Positions 45,172 to 54,190 are shown, numbered from the stretch's first letter. The stretch: 64,000 nucleotides of DNA from Psychroserpens sp. SPM9 (GCF_025153525.1 NZ_JANZNR010000007.1:186001-250000); one strand, 5' to 3'. Made by a program: numbers and translations. The notes: generated from the letters alone by a model not told the origin.

Positions 45172-45202
45172 TTTTGTTAAATTATACTTATACCTAAATT
45201 TA
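45172..45202 (+). promoter_or_regulatory. -33/-7-like promoter upstream of pepE
   Basis: TTTTG at 45172-45176 and TAAATTTA (one mismatch to TAnnTTTG) at 45195-45202, separated by 18 bases, a good spacing for the Bacteroidetes promoter type. Confidence 0.5.
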
Positions 45203-45218
45203 CAACAAATTACGACCA

Positions 45219-45926
45219 ATGAAAAAAATTATTATAGCAAGTACATCAACTATTCATGGAGGCGAACCTTTAGATTATTTGTTAGACGAATTACAAGTGT
45301 TTTTTAGTGATACTTCGGAAATTTTATTCATTCCTTATGCAAGACCTAGCGGAATTACTCACGACGATTACACTTCTAAAGTGCGTAAAGCCTTTGAAAA
45401 AATCAATAAAACCGTCATTGGTATTCATGAATTTGAAAATCCTAAAGATGCTTTAAAACAAGCAAAAGGTATTTTTACTGGTGGTGGAAACACCTTTGTT
45501 TTAGTTAATCAATTGTATAAAAATGACCTTATAGATACTATAAAATCTGTAGTAAAAAACGGAACTCCGTACCTCGGCACCAGTGCGGGAAGTAATATTT
45601 GCGGACTCACCATAAACACGACCAATGATATGCCTATTGTGTATCCGCCAAGCTTTAAAACTTTTGGTTTTGTACCCTTTAATATCAATCCGCATTATCT
45701 CGATCCAGACCCAACAAGTAAACATATGGGAGAAACCAGAGAGACGAGAATTAAAGAGTTTCATCAATTCAACACCCAACCTGTTGTTGGTATTCGTGAA
45801 GGAAGCTGGTTAGAAGTAAATGGCGATTCTATTATTTTGAAAGGAACTCATGATGCACGCATTTTTGAATATAATCAACCACCATACGAGGTCAATACGG
45901 AAACAGATTTAAGTGACTTAAAATAA
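45219..45926 (+). CDS. pepE: dipeptidase E (alpha-aspartyl dipeptidase, S51)
   Basis: Cytoplasmic serine peptidase that hydrolyses Asp-X dipeptides. 235 residues. The glutamine-amidotransferase-like fold shows FIPYARPSG, the IFTGGGNTFVLVNQL segment and the nucleophile serine in LGTSAGSN. NINPHYLDPDP and the ETRETRIKEF region fit PepE. ATG start. It ends about 30 bases before the convergent tRNA-Gly gene. Confidence 0.93.
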   Translation: MKKIIIASTSTIHGGEPLDYLLDELQVFFSDTSEILFIPYARPSGITHDDYTSKVRKAFEKINKTVIGIHEFENPKDALKQAKGIFTGGGNTFVLVNQLYKNDLIDTIKSVVKNGTPYLGTSAGSNICGLTINTTNDMPIVYPPSFKTFGFVPFNINPHYLDPDPTSKHMGETRETRIKEFHQFNTQPVVGIREGSWLEVNGDSIILKGTHDARIFEYNQPPYEVNTETDLSDLK

Positions 45927-45949
45927 AAAAAACCTCATTAATAATGAAG
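45925..45949 (-). terminator. terminator of the tRNA-Gly gene
   Basis: On the minus strand CTTCATT pairs with AATGAGG (one G-T) around a 3-base loop and is followed by eight T residues. Confidence 0.75.
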
Positions 45950-45956
45950 CTTCTTG

Positions 45957-46029
45957 AGCGAGAGACCGGGTTCGAACCGGCGACATTCAGCTTGGAAGGC
46001 TGACGCTCTACCAACTGAGCTACTCTCGC
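45957..46029 (-). tRNA. tRNA-Gly (anticodon UCC)
   Basis: Minus-strand cloverleaf: acceptor GCGAGAG/CTCTCGC, D arm GCTC...GAGC, anticodon stem TCAGC/GCTGA with loop CTTCCAA (anticodon TCC, reading GGA/GGG), variable loop ATGTC, T arm GCCGG-TTCGAAC-CCGGT. The discriminator base is U, as usual for tRNA-Gly. No CCA is encoded. A terminator with a U run follows. Confidence 0.95.
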
Positions 46030-46077
46030 ATTCTGGCCGCAAATATACTATTTATTCGCAGGTTTAAAAACGCAAAC

Positions 46078-46503
46078 CTATAACTTTTTCAAAAAATGAT
46101 AGCCTAATATTTCAAAGCCTTCATTGTAGTAAAATTTGTGCGATGGGTAGTTTTGTACATAAGTATTTAATTCGGCCGTACGACAGCCTTTTTGTTTAAC
46201 GTAATCATAAATCCAGCTTAAAAATTGTGTGCCTAAACCCTTATTACGATATGCTTCTTCAATAAACACATGATCAATTTCTACGGTTTTACCTGCATAA
46301 TGCCGTGTACAAAACCACAACCCAGTAACACCAATTAAGGTGTCATCGTCATAAATCACAGCACACTCGTAATTTTGTGTAACCATTTCGGCAAAACGCG
46401 CTTTTAATATCGCGTCAGAAAATTTATGTTCTGTTAACTTTTGCACTAATGGAATAATCGCATTAATCTTTGAAGGCGCTATAATTTGAAACTGAAATGA
46501 CAT
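46078..46503 (-). CDS. GNAT-family N-acetyltransferase
   Basis: 141 residues. The acetyl-CoA-binding motif reads YRNKGLGTQFLSWIYDYV, with the preceding EIDHVFIEEA strand and the C-terminal NEGFEILGYHFLKKL, all typical of GNAT enzymes. The substrate is unknown. ATG start at 46503. Single gene between the tRNA and the divergent M15 peptidase gene. Confidence 0.88.
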   Translation of the reverse strand: MSFQFQIIAPSKINAIIPLVQKLTEHKFSDAILKARFAEMVTQNYECAVIYDDDTLIGVTGLWFCTRHYAGKTVEIDHVFIEEAYRNKGLGTQFLSWIYDYVKQKGCRTAELNTYVQNYPSHKFYYNEGFEILGYHFLKKL

Positions 46504-46586
46504 AACTCAAAATTTTAAAGTGAAGATAATTATTTTGGTTAAGTTTGAGAAGTTAAAGTTGGCATGTATAATGCGTTAATTAATCT

Positions 46587-47324
46587 ATGATGAACAGACG
46601 CCTTTTTTTAAAATCTACTTCGCTTTTGAGTTTCGGACTTGCAGTTATTCCTGAACTCACCATTCAAGATTTATCACCTAAACTATCTTACGAGGAACTC
46701 ATCGGGAAAGGGACACCTAAGTTGTTTGGTCATGGTTACAAACTACGAGAAGAAGCCAACGATGCTTTTATAAAATTATCTGCCGAAGCCTTGAAAAGTG
46801 ACATTCGCATACAAGTCGTGTCTAGTTATAGAAGCTTTGAACATCAAAAAAAGATTTGGGAACGCAAGTACAAGCAAAACATTAATAAAGGTTTGAGTCC
46901 AAAAGAAAGCATTAAAAAAATTATAGAATACTCAACTATTCCAGGGACATCTCGACATCATTGGGCAACAGATATAGATCTTATTGATGCCAATGTAAAA
47001 CAGCCGCGCCATGTTTTAAATCCAACTCATTTTGAAGGCGACGGTTGTTTTTCAAAATTTAAATCGTGGATGAATGAGCACGCCAACGCCTTTGGATTTT
47101 ATCTTGTTTATACTGATAAAAAAGACCGAAAAGGCTTTAAATATGAACCTTGGCATTATAGCTATAAACCGCTTTCAAAGCAGTATATAAAGGATTGCCA
47201 AAAACTAGATTTAAGTACAATCTTTAAATCGGAAAGCCTCATCGGGTGCGAGCATTTTTCTGAAGAATTCATCAGCAACTACCTGAATGAAAATATTTTA
47301 GATATAAATCCAGAACTTTTGTAA
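46587..47324 (+). CDS. M15-family metallopeptidase (VanY-like D,D-carboxypeptidase) with Tat-type signal
   Basis: 245 residues. Zinc-peptidase motifs of the M15/VanY group are visible: SRHHWATDIDL (ligand His and Asp) and EPWHYSY (ligand His), with VVSSYRSFEHQKKIW. It should trim peptidoglycan peptides. The N-terminus NRRLFLKSTSLLSFGL has the RRxFLK pattern of a twin-arginine signal, so export by Tat is likely (tatA is at 39.5 kb). Two ATGs (46587, 46590) are possible. The M48 gene follows by 26 bases. Confidence 0.87.
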   Translation: MMNRRLFLKSTSLLSFGLAVIPELTIQDLSPKLSYEELIGKGTPKLFGHGYKLREEANDAFIKLSAEALKSDIRIQVVSSYRSFEHQKKIWERKYKQNINKGLSPKESIKKIIEYSTIPGTSRHHWATDIDLIDANVKQPRHVLNPTHFEGDGCFSKFKSWMNEHANAFGFYLVYTDKKDRKGFKYEPWHYSYKPLSKQYIKDCQKLDLSTIFKSESLIGCEHFSEEFISNYLNENILDINPELL

Positions 47325-47350
47325 ATTTATAACTACTAATAACGAATAAC

Positions 47351-48121
47351 ATGAGAGGAAGAAATTTAAAAATAAGATTGCTAATAGGCGTCGCTATTGC
47401 ACTCTTTTTTGTGGTCAAACGTTGTAGCCAGCGTGAAGAAAACCCTTATACAGGTCGTATGCAAACCATTTCGATGACGCCTGATAAAGAGATCCAAATT
47501 GGCTTGGCAAGTGCACCTCAAATGGCACAGCAACATGGCGGATTGCATCCCAACAACCAATACCAAGCTATGGTGGATAATGTAGGCAATAAATTAGTCA
47601 ACAACAGTATTGCAAGAGAAACACCTTATAAATATGAATTTCATTTACTAGCCGATCCCAATACTATTAATGCTTTTGCGTTACCTGGCGGACAAATTTT
47701 TATCACCTATGCATTGTTTTCTAAATTGAAAAACGAAGATCAGCTTGCTGGTGTTTTAGGCCATGAAATTGGTCATGTATTAGGGCGTCATAGTGCCGAG
47801 CGTATTGCCGAAAGTGAATATTGGCAAGGCCTTGCTACAGCGGGATCTGTTGGAGGAGACGTTGGAGGTTTAGTTAGTGGCATTGGACAACAAACCTTAT
47901 TAACTAATGGTAGAGATGATGAATTAGAAAGTGACGATTTAGGTGTTCGCTTTATGATAAGAGCAGGTTATGATCCTGAAGAAATGATTGGTGTGATGGA
48001 AATTTTAAAAGCTGCTGCTGGACCAAACCGTGTTCCTGAACGTATGAGTACACATCCAGATCCTGATAATAGAAAAGAAAAAATTAGAGAATCTATTGAA
48101 AAATACAAAAACGCGTCATAA
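47351..48121 (+). CDS. M48-family zinc metallopeptidase
   Basis: 256 residues. One N-terminal membrane or signal helix (about 8-22) is followed by a gluzincin domain with HEIGHVLGRHSAER (HExxH) and, about 55 residues on, the third zinc ligand Glu in DELESDDLGVRFM. It resembles the LoiP/YcaL/BepA type that handles misfolded envelope proteins; the location is the periplasm or outer membrane. A hairpin overlapping the stop codon acts as terminator. Confidence 0.88.
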   Translation: MRGRNLKIRLLIGVAIALFFVVKRCSQREENPYTGRMQTISMTPDKEIQIGLASAPQMAQQHGGLHPNNQYQAMVDNVGNKLVNNSIARETPYKYEFHLLADPNTINAFALPGGQIFITYALFSKLKNEDQLAGVLGHEIGHVLGRHSAERIAESEYWQGLATAGSVGGDVGGLVSGIGQQTLLTNGRDDELESDDLGVRFMIRAGYDPEEMIGVMEILKAAAGPNRVPERMSTHPDPDNRKEKIRESIEKYKNAS

Positions 48122-48133
48122 TAGACGCGTTTT
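48107..48133 (+). terminator. terminator overlapping the stop codon of the M48 gene
   Basis: AAAACGCGTC pairs with GACGCGTTTT around ATAATA; the TAA stop lies in the loop. The T tail is short (TTTTC). Confidence 0.72.
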
Positions 48134-48179
48134 CTAACTAACTAACTCAAATAATTGTCTTCTCCAAGACATGAATTTC

Positions 48180-48563
48180 TTAAGAATCTAGCCCTTTAAT
48201 ATAGGCTAAAGCATCTTTAGCATTAGACATTTCTGCATACTTTTGTGCTGTTAATCCTTTAGTAGACTTTAAATCTAATTTGGCTCCTTTTTCTACTAGA
48301 AGCTTTAAAATATCAAGCCTATTATACTTTGCTGCATACATTGCAGGTGTTAAACCGTTTGACTTTTTGTTAACGTCACGACCTAAGTCTATTAATTTCT
48401 TAACAGTTTCAATATCTCCTTTAACTATAGAGATACAAAATGGGTCTACCAATTTCTTGGTTACGGTCTCATAATTTGATGGTGTTACAACGTCGTTTGT
48501 AGCATTTAAGGATGTAAAAGAAAATCCTAATGCGATTGCGATAATTACTGCTGTTTTTTTCAT
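48180..48563 (-). CDS. small exported ankyrin-repeat protein
   Basis: 127 residues: a signal peptide (about 1-22, ending LNAT) and about two and a half ankyrin repeats (IVKGDIETVKKLIDLGRDVN; NGLTPAMYAAKYNRLDILKL; GLTAQKYAEMSNAKDALAYI). It is a likely periplasmic protein-binding module with unknown partner. ATG start at 48563. The 263-base gap beyond it holds the gpmI promoter and nothing else I can identify. Confidence 0.87.
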   Translation of the reverse strand: MKKTAVIIAIALGFSFTSLNATNDVVTPSNYETVTKKLVDPFCISIVKGDIETVKKLIDLGRDVNKKSNGLTPAMYAAKYNRLDILKLLVEKGAKLDLKSTKGLTAQKYAEMSNAKDALAYIKGLDS

Positions 48564-48799
48564 GATGAATGATTTTTAAATTGATTATTGATTTTTTGAT
48601 TATAATAAAGAGACGATATATTTTTTAAAGTGTTACATAAAAAAATGCTTAATAACATTTATTTAACTGTTTGTAAACAAATCTGTTAATAGTATCCTAA
48701 ATAATAAAAAACTGTTAACGCTCTATAAAACTTATTATAATTAGTCCTTAATTATCAATATTTTGCAAACTCATTTATCTATATACAGTATTAAACTTT

Positions 48800-48807
48800 T
48801 ATCTTTG
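48800..48807 (+). promoter_or_regulatory. -7-like box upstream of gpmI
   Basis: TATCTTTG, full TAnnTTTG match, 20 bases before the ATG. Confidence 0.45.
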
Positions 48808-48826
48808 ATGATCTAACATAGAACCT

Positions 48827-50344
48827 ATGAACAAAAAAGTAATTCTAATGATTCTAGATGGTTGGGGTATGTCTCCAGACCCGAAAGTTTCAGCCATTGA
48901 TCATGCCAAAACTCCATTTATTGATTCCCTATATCACAATTATTCAAATGCTACACTAAGAACCGATGGTTTACATGTTGGTTTGCCTGAAGGCCAAATG
49001 GGCAATAGTGAAGTTGGCCATATGAATTTAGGTGCTGGTCGAATTGTATACCAAGATTTGGTAAAAATAAACTTAGCCGTAAAACATAATACATTAAAAG
49101 ACGAGCCCGTACTCATTGATGCATTTAATTATGCTAAAACACATAATAAACCGGTTCACTTTTTAGGTTTAGTAAGTGATGGCGGCGTACATTCACATAT
49201 CAATCATCTTTTTGGTTTAATTGATTTTGCTAATGACTTCGGAGTGCAAAACTCATTTGTTCATGCTTTTACTGACGGAAGAGATGTAGACCCAAAATCA
49301 GGATTTGGTTTTATAACGTCGTTAGAAACACATATTAAAAACACTGCAACAAAATTAGCAACTATAACGGGTCGTTATTATGCTATGGATAGAGACAAAC
49401 GCTGGGAACGTATCAAATTAGCATATGATGCTATGGTAAATGGTATGGGTGAACAGTCGCAATCTGCAACCGAATCTATCGAAAACAATTATCACAATTC
49501 TATTACTGATGAATTTATCAAACCCATTATTATGGTTGATAAAAACGAGCAACCTGTTGCCAAAATAAAAGATGGAGATGTGGTTGTCTTTTTTAATTTT
49601 AGAACCGATCGTGGTCGCGAATTAACTGAAGCCCTCTCTCAAAATGATTTCCACGAACAAAACATGCATAAGCTCGATTTACATTATGTGACACTCACCA
49701 ATTATGACGATTCGTATACAGGCATCAATGTAGTTTTTAATAAAGATAATCTTAGCGAAACTTTAGGTGAAGTGTTAGCCAAACATAACAAAACACAAAT
49801 TAGAATTGCCGAAACTGAAAAGTATCCACATGTTACGTTTTTCTTTTCTGGCGGACAAGAAGAACCGTTTAAAGGGGAACGTCGCCTGCTTAGAAACTCA
49901 CCAAAAGTGGCTACTTACGATTTGAAACCAGAAATGAGTGCTTACGAATTAACAGACGCCTTGGTTCCTGAGTTACAAAAAGGCGACGTTGACTTTGTTT
50001 GTTTGAATTTTGCCAATGGCGATATGGTTGGCCACACTGGTGTGATGGAAGCTGCTATAAAAGCATGCGAAGCGGTTGATTCATGTGCTAAAAAGGTAAT
50101 CGAAACAGCATTAGACCATGGCTATACAACGATTCTTATTGCAGATCATGGCAACTGTGAAACTATGATTAACCCAGACGGCTCGCCAAACACAGCTCAT
50201 ACAACCAACCCTGTTCCTGTGATATTGATTGATAATGAAAAGCTTGTGATTAAAGATGGTATTTTAGGCGATATTGCGCCAACAATACTCAAGCTTATGG
50301 GAATTAGTCAACCTGAAGCTATGACACAAAAGTCACTCGTTTAA
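48827..50344 (+). CDS. gpmI: 2,3-bisphosphoglycerate-independent phosphoglycerate mutase
   Basis: Glycolytic alkaline-phosphatase-superfamily enzyme interconverting 3- and 2-phosphoglycerate; dimanganese site. 505 residues. The N-terminal metal motif MILDGWG, the nucleophile Ser in GQMGNSEVGHMN, DRDKRWER, and the C-terminal metal motifs FANGDMVGHTG and ADHGNCE are all in place. Normal length. First of a group with the HAD, map and methyltransferase genes, though it has its own promoter-like box and another lies before the next gene. Confidence 0.97.
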   Translation: MNKKVILMILDGWGMSPDPKVSAIDHAKTPFIDSLYHNYSNATLRTDGLHVGLPEGQMGNSEVGHMNLGAGRIVYQDLVKINLAVKHNTLKDEPVLIDAFNYAKTHNKPVHFLGLVSDGGVHSHINHLFGLIDFANDFGVQNSFVHAFTDGRDVDPKSGFGFITSLETHIKNTATKLATITGRYYAMDRDKRWERIKLAYDAMVNGMGEQSQSATESIENNYHNSITDEFIKPIIMVDKNEQPVAKIKDGDVVVFFNFRTDRGRELTEALSQNDFHEQNMHKLDLHYVTLTNYDDSYTGINVVFNKDNLSETLGEVLAKHNKTQIRIAETEKYPHVTFFFSGGQEEPFKGERRLLRNSPKVATYDLKPEMSAYELTDALVPELQKGDVDFVCLNFANGDMVGHTGVMEAAIKACEAVDSCAKKVIETALDHGYTTILIADHGNCETMINPDGSPNTAHTTNPVPVILIDNEKLVIKDGILGDIAPTILKLMGISQPEAMTQKSLV

Positions 50345-50361
50345 TTAAGTATTAAAAATTG

Positions 50362-50369
50362 TACTTTTG
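50362..50369 (+). promoter_or_regulatory. -7-like box upstream of the HAD gene
   Basis: TACTTTTG, full TAnnTTTG match, 21 bases before the ATG; suggests a promoter for HAD-map-methyltransferase separate from gpmI. Confidence 0.4.
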
Positions 50370-50390
50370 CAACATTACAAAAATTAGAAG

Positions 50391-50804
50391 ATGAATTTTC
50401 AAGACAAACTAGTCATAGCCATAGATTTTGACGGCACTATCGTTGAGGATGCTTACCCTAAAGTTGGTAAAGCTCGTATTTTTGCATTCGAAACAATGAA
50501 ACGGCTACAACAAGATGGCCATCGTCTAATTCTTTGGACCTATAGAAGTGGTGAAAAATTAGCGGAAGCTGTTGCCTTTTGTCAGGATAATGGCATTACA
50601 TTTTATGCTGTTAATCAAAGTTTTCCTGAGGAAAAATATGACAATTCTGTAAGTAGAAAAATTTATGCAGATATCTATATAGATGATAGAAATATTGGAG
50701 GTGTACTAGGTTGGGGTGAAGTTTATCAAATGATTACTAATGAAGAGCCCAATATTAAAACTGCCTCACGAAAAAAAGGATTCTTTTCATTTTTAAAAAA
50801 ATAA
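50391..50804 (+). CDS. small HAD-type hydrolase (BT0820-like)
   Basis: 137-residue haloacid-dehalogenase-superfamily protein. Motif I is AIDFDGTIVED (two Asp), motif II is ILWTYRS, and the C-terminal acidic motif is YIDDRNIGG. It lacks a large cap domain, and in length and motif order resembles the small BT0820-type phosphatases of Bacteroidetes. Substrate unknown. It is followed 1 base later by map, so cotranscribed. Confidence 0.9.
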   Translation: MNFQDKLVIAIDFDGTIVEDAYPKVGKARIFAFETMKRLQQDGHRLILWTYRSGEKLAEAVAFCQDNGITFYAVNQSFPEEKYDNSVSRKIYADIYIDDRNIGGVLGWGEVYQMITNEEPNIKTASRKKGFFSFLKK

Positions 50805-50805
50805 T

Positions 50806-51624
50806 ATGATCATAGTTAAAACAAGAGAAGAGATAGAACTTATGCGTCAAAGTGCATTGGTGGTTTCTAAAACTTTAGGTATGCTTGCCAAAGAAGTTAA
50901 AGAAGGCGTTACTACCATGCAATTAGATAAATTAGCAGAAGACTTTATAAGAGCTCAAGGCGCGATCCCTGGCTTTTTAGGACTATATGATTGTCCGTCA
51001 ACATTGTTATGCAGTGTTAACGAAGCAGTAGTTCATGGCCTTCCAACAGACAGACCTCTTGAAAATGGCGATATTGTCTCAATAGATTGTGGCGCCTTAA
51101 TGAATGGTTTTTATGGTGATCATGCTTATACTTTTGAAATTGGTGATGTCGCTCCAGAAACAAAAAAACTCATTCAAGTTACAAAAGAATCGCTCTATGT
51201 TGGTATTAAAGAGTTAAGAGTTGGCAATAGAGTTGGCGATGTTGGTTATGCAATTCAGCAGCATTGTGAAGCGCATGGCTATGGCGTGGTTAGAGAATTA
51301 GTTGGTCATGGTTTGGGTCGTAAAATGCATGAAGATCCTGAAATGCCAAATTACGGTCGTAGAGGTCGAGGGAAAAAGTTTATTGAAGGGATGGTCGTTG
51401 CTATAGAACCTATGATAAATGGTGGAACCCATCGTGTAAAACAACTTAAAGATGGCTGGACTATTGTCACACAAGATGGAAAACCAAGCGTTCATTTTGA
51501 ACATGATATCGCTATTGTTGATGGTAAACCTGAAATTTTATCAACCTTTGCCTATGTTCATGAAGCTTTAGGAATTACCGCTACAGAAGAAAATGAGTTT
51601 CGTAAAGAAGCCTTAGTGCTCTAA
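50806..51624 (+). CDS. map: methionine aminopeptidase, type I
   Basis: Removes N-terminal Met from nascent proteins. 272 residues. Metal ligands fit SIDCGALMNGFYGDHAYT (two Asp), the His in VGHGLGRKMHEDPEMPNYG, and the two Glu in VVAIEPMINGG and HFEHDIAIV. No N-terminal zinc-finger extension, so type Ia. The C-terminal end is a little longer than usual. Start is ATG; 1-base gaps to both neighbours. Confidence 0.96.
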   Translation: MIIVKTREEIELMRQSALVVSKTLGMLAKEVKEGVTTMQLDKLAEDFIRAQGAIPGFLGLYDCPSTLLCSVNEAVVHGLPTDRPLENGDIVSIDCGALMNGFYGDHAYTFEIGDVAPETKKLIQVTKESLYVGIKELRVGNRVGDVGYAIQQHCEAHGYGVVRELVGHGLGRKMHEDPEMPNYGRRGRGKKFIEGMVVAIEPMINGGTHRVKQLKDGWTIVTQDGKPSVHFEHDIAIVDGKPEILSTFAYVHEALGITATEENEFRKEALVL

Positions 51625-51625
51625 A

Positions 51626-52390
51626 ATGAAAAAACTTTTCAAAATAATTCTTAATACGATTCCAAGACCTATATTGATTAGGTTAAGTTATATCGCTCGT
51701 CCCCTTCTGGCATTTTATTTAAAAGGTAACACTTACACCGATCCTATAGACGGAAAAAGCTTTAAATCATTTTTACCCTACGGTTATGGCAATCAGCGTA
51801 ACAACGTCTTATCACCTTCTACATTAAGTTTAGAACGTCACAGATTATTATGGCTGTATCTTAAAAATAATACTGATTTTTTTTCTGCGGAAAAGAAAGT
51901 GCTTCATTTTGCTCCGGAACAATGTTTTATAAAACGCTTTAAAGATTTAAATAACTTAGACTATACCACTACAGATTTAGTATCACCTATAGCTGATGTT
52001 AAAGCCGATATTTGCAACCTTCCTTTTGAGGACAACAGCTATGATGTGATTTTATGCAATCATGTTTTAGAACATATACCAGATGACACTAAAGCGATGC
52101 AAGAATTATATCGAGTGATGACACCTGGAGGGTATGGTGTGTTTCAAATTCCGCAAGATCTATCAAGAGCAGAAACTTTTGAAGACAATTCTATAACAGA
52201 CCGGAAAGAACGTGCTAAAATATTCGGTCAGTACGACCATGTTCGTGTGTATGGGCGTGATTATTTTGATAAGCTACGTTCTATAGGTTTTAAAGTTGAG
52301 GAAGTTGATTATACAACTCAGCTTTCCGAAGAAGACATTAAAAAATACTGCTTAGCCAAAGGCGAAATTATTCCGGTGGTTTACAAATAA
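51626..52390 (+). CDS. class I SAM-dependent methyltransferase
   Basis: 254 residues. The Rossmann core has VLHFAPEQCFI (motif I region), the DLVSPIADVKADI stretch and ILCNHVLEHIPDDTKAM typical of methyltransferase domain 11. The N-terminal 90 residues form an extra hydrophobic or helical part (IPRPILIRLSYIARPLLAFY). Methyl acceptor unknown. It ends the HAD-map group; the next 430 bases hold no intact gene. Confidence 0.86.
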   Translation: MKKLFKIILNTIPRPILIRLSYIARPLLAFYLKGNTYTDPIDGKSFKSFLPYGYGNQRNNVLSPSTLSLERHRLLWLYLKNNTDFFSAEKKVLHFAPEQCFIKRFKDLNNLDYTTTDLVSPIADVKADICNLPFEDNSYDVILCNHVLEHIPDDTKAMQELYRVMTPGGYGVFQIPQDLSRAETFEDNSITDRKERAKIFGQYDHVRVYGRDYFDKLRSIGFKVEEVDYTTQLSEEDIKKYCLAKGEIIPVVYK

Positions 52391-52393
52391 CAC

Positions 52394-52602
52394 CTATTGC
52401 TTTAGCACTTTATGAATTAGTGTGCTACCATTAATTTTAACTTTAACAAAATACATCCCTTCTTGCAACTGAGACATATCAATAGTGGACATGTTTGATT
52501 TTAGAGATCTTATATTTTGACCTAAAACATTATATATAGTCACCGCATCAATTGGTAAATTCGATTCAAGATTTAACAGATCATTGGTTGGATTAGGAAA
52601 TA
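52394..52602 (-). pseudogene. orphan T9SS type A C-terminal sorting domain
   Basis: On the minus strand this stretch encodes a near-complete sorting domain: LFPNPTNDLLNLES, VTIYNVLGQNIRSLK, MSQLQEGMYFVKVKI, and a KVLKQ end before TAG. It has no start and no upstream domain: an in-frame TAA (52603-52605) lies directly before it. It looks like the 3' remnant of a deleted T9SS cargo gene. The remaining bases up to about 52820 show nothing I recognise. Confidence 0.78.
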
Positions 52603-52820
52603 ATTAATTTCTTCTAAAAACTGAAAATAACACATTAAATAAAATAGTATCATATACGACACTAGTGTTTAGAAAGGATTTTTCTGAAACAAACTATCAA
52701 ACATGATGTTAACCTTGCACTTTAAAACAAAAAAAGCTGAACTAAATATATTTAGAACAACCTTTTTAAAATTGATTAATAGCATTTATAAGACCCTTAC
52801 AGTTTTAAAAAGTCACAAAA

Positions 52821-53792
52821 TTATTCAGGGAAATCATTTAAATTCAAAGTTTCTAATTCTTGTGTATTGTTCTCAAAAATCATAAACACTTTCAATTCGG
52901 GATGCGATTTTAAAAATTGAGTCACCTTTTCAATTCCCATGGCTTGAAAAGCCGTAGCATAGGCATCGGCCGTCATACAGTCTTTTGCTATTACAGACAC
53001 ACTTAGGATATTTGTTTTACTCGGATAACCGGTTTTGGCATCAATAATATGCGCATACCGGTTTCCCTTATCATCGGTTTTAAATTTGCGGTAGGTCCCA
53101 GAAGTTGCCATGGCTTCATCATGTAAACTTATTGCCTTATATACCGATTGCTCTCCATCAAATCGCGGTTCGTCTAAACCAACGCGCCATGAATTATCTT
53201 TCTCAATATTGATGCCTCTAGCTCTAATTTCACCACCAATTTCTACGAGATAATTAGTTACATTTTTACTTTCCAGAAATTCACCAATCACATCAACACC
53301 ATAGCCTTTAGCAATAGCGTTAAAATCTAAAAATGCACCTTGCATCTTCAAAACTTTTTGACCTACACGATTGACTTTATCCATACCTACATATTGCATA
53401 ACACTATCAATTTTAAGACTATCCAATTCTGAAATTCGTCCTTTTGGTCCAAAATCCCAGGCATTTACGGCAATCCCGATAGTAGGATCAAAAACGCCAT
53501 TTGTCTCTTTATAAATATGTTTTGAAGCGTCTAAAACGGTTTGAAAATGATGATCGATTTGAACGGGTTCATTTCTGTTAATTTTAGAAATATCTGAGTC
53601 TGGTAAATAGGTAGATAGTGCTTGATTAACAGCTAAAAACAAACTATCTATTTGCTGCGTATAATCGATTTCGGCATCATAAATGACAGCATAAGTGGTT
53701 CCAAAAACTGGCCCTGAAAGTTTCGTGTTTTCGATGCCTTTGCTACATGAACTAAATACAAAGACGAGCAGGATAACAAATAGGTGTTTCAT
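52821..53792 (-). CDS. apbE: FAD:protein FMN transferase, lipoprotein
   Basis: Transfers FMN from FAD to Thr residues in flavoproteins such as NqrB and NqrC. 323 residues, lipoprotein signal (FSSC lipobox). Recognised by FDPTIGIAVNAWDFGPKGR, DFNAIAKGYGVDVI, EIGGEIRARG and RYAHIIDAKTGYPS (metal and FAD site), ending with DCMTADAYATAFQAMG. The nqr operon lies about 3.5 kb away on the same strand. It abuts the stop of the small gene upstream. Confidence 0.95.
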   Translation of the reverse strand: MKHLFVILLVFVFSSCSKGIENTKLSGPVFGTTYAVIYDAEIDYTQQIDSLFLAVNQALSTYLPDSDISKINRNEPVQIDHHFQTVLDASKHIYKETNGVFDPTIGIAVNAWDFGPKGRISELDSLKIDSVMQYVGMDKVNRVGQKVLKMQGAFLDFNAIAKGYGVDVIGEFLESKNVTNYLVEIGGEIRARGINIEKDNSWRVGLDEPRFDGEQSVYKAISLHDEAMATSGTYRKFKTDDKGNRYAHIIDAKTGYPSKTNILSVSVIAKDCMTADAYATAFQAMGIEKVTQFLKSHPELKVFMIFENNTQELETLNLNDFPE

Positions 53793-54170
53793 TTAATTAA
53801 GATGCGTTTCTATAACTTGAATACCGTTGTATTCAATAAGGTAAGATTCGTTTAAATACACCGGCAAATCCTCTCCATTAGGATTTCCCAAACCAACACC
53901 TGCATATAAAACCTTAGCGTCCTTTTCGGAAGCGTGTTTCTTGAAGGTTTCCATCCATACAACATCATAATTATTCGGATTTTCAGGTAAAAGGACTGCT
54001 CTTACAACCACAAAAAAATACTGACTGTTTTTATCAATACAAACAAATTGCGGATGGCGTTTCAGCTTGCTATTGATGGCTACAAATTCAAATCCGCGTT
54101 GCTCTAAATCCTTACCAACGTGATTCATGGCAAGGTTATGCAGTTCTTGTTTGGTTAACGGTTTACTCAT
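53793..54170 (-). CDS. hypothetical protein, 125 residues
   Basis: Soluble, no signal peptide. The sequence has a strand-rich core (FVCIDKNSQYFFVVVRAVLL) and a conserved-looking AGVGLGNPNGEDLPVYLN segment. I do not recognise a named family; a nuclease-like (PD-D/E-x-K) fold is a weak guess only. Its stop touches the apbE start, so it is cotranscribed with apbE and may assist flavin transfer or be merely linked. Confidence 0.72.
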   Translation of the reverse strand: MSKPLTKQELHNLAMNHVGKDLEQRGFEFVAINSKLKRHPQFVCIDKNSQYFFVVVRAVLLPENPNNYDVVWMETFKKHASEKDAKVLYAGVGLGNPNGEDLPVYLNESYLIEYNGIQVIETHLN

Positions 54171-54190
54171 AATACAAAGATACGAACTTG

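Noticed and set aside
45925-46029. Possible second tRNA near tRNA-Gly
   Set aside because: Only one cloverleaf can be drawn; the other inverted repeat is the terminator.
53793-54170. Considered as an Na+-NQR subunit because it neighbours apbE
   Set aside because: It lacks any Nqr motif or cofactor ligand; all six true subunits are at 57.3-63.4 kb.
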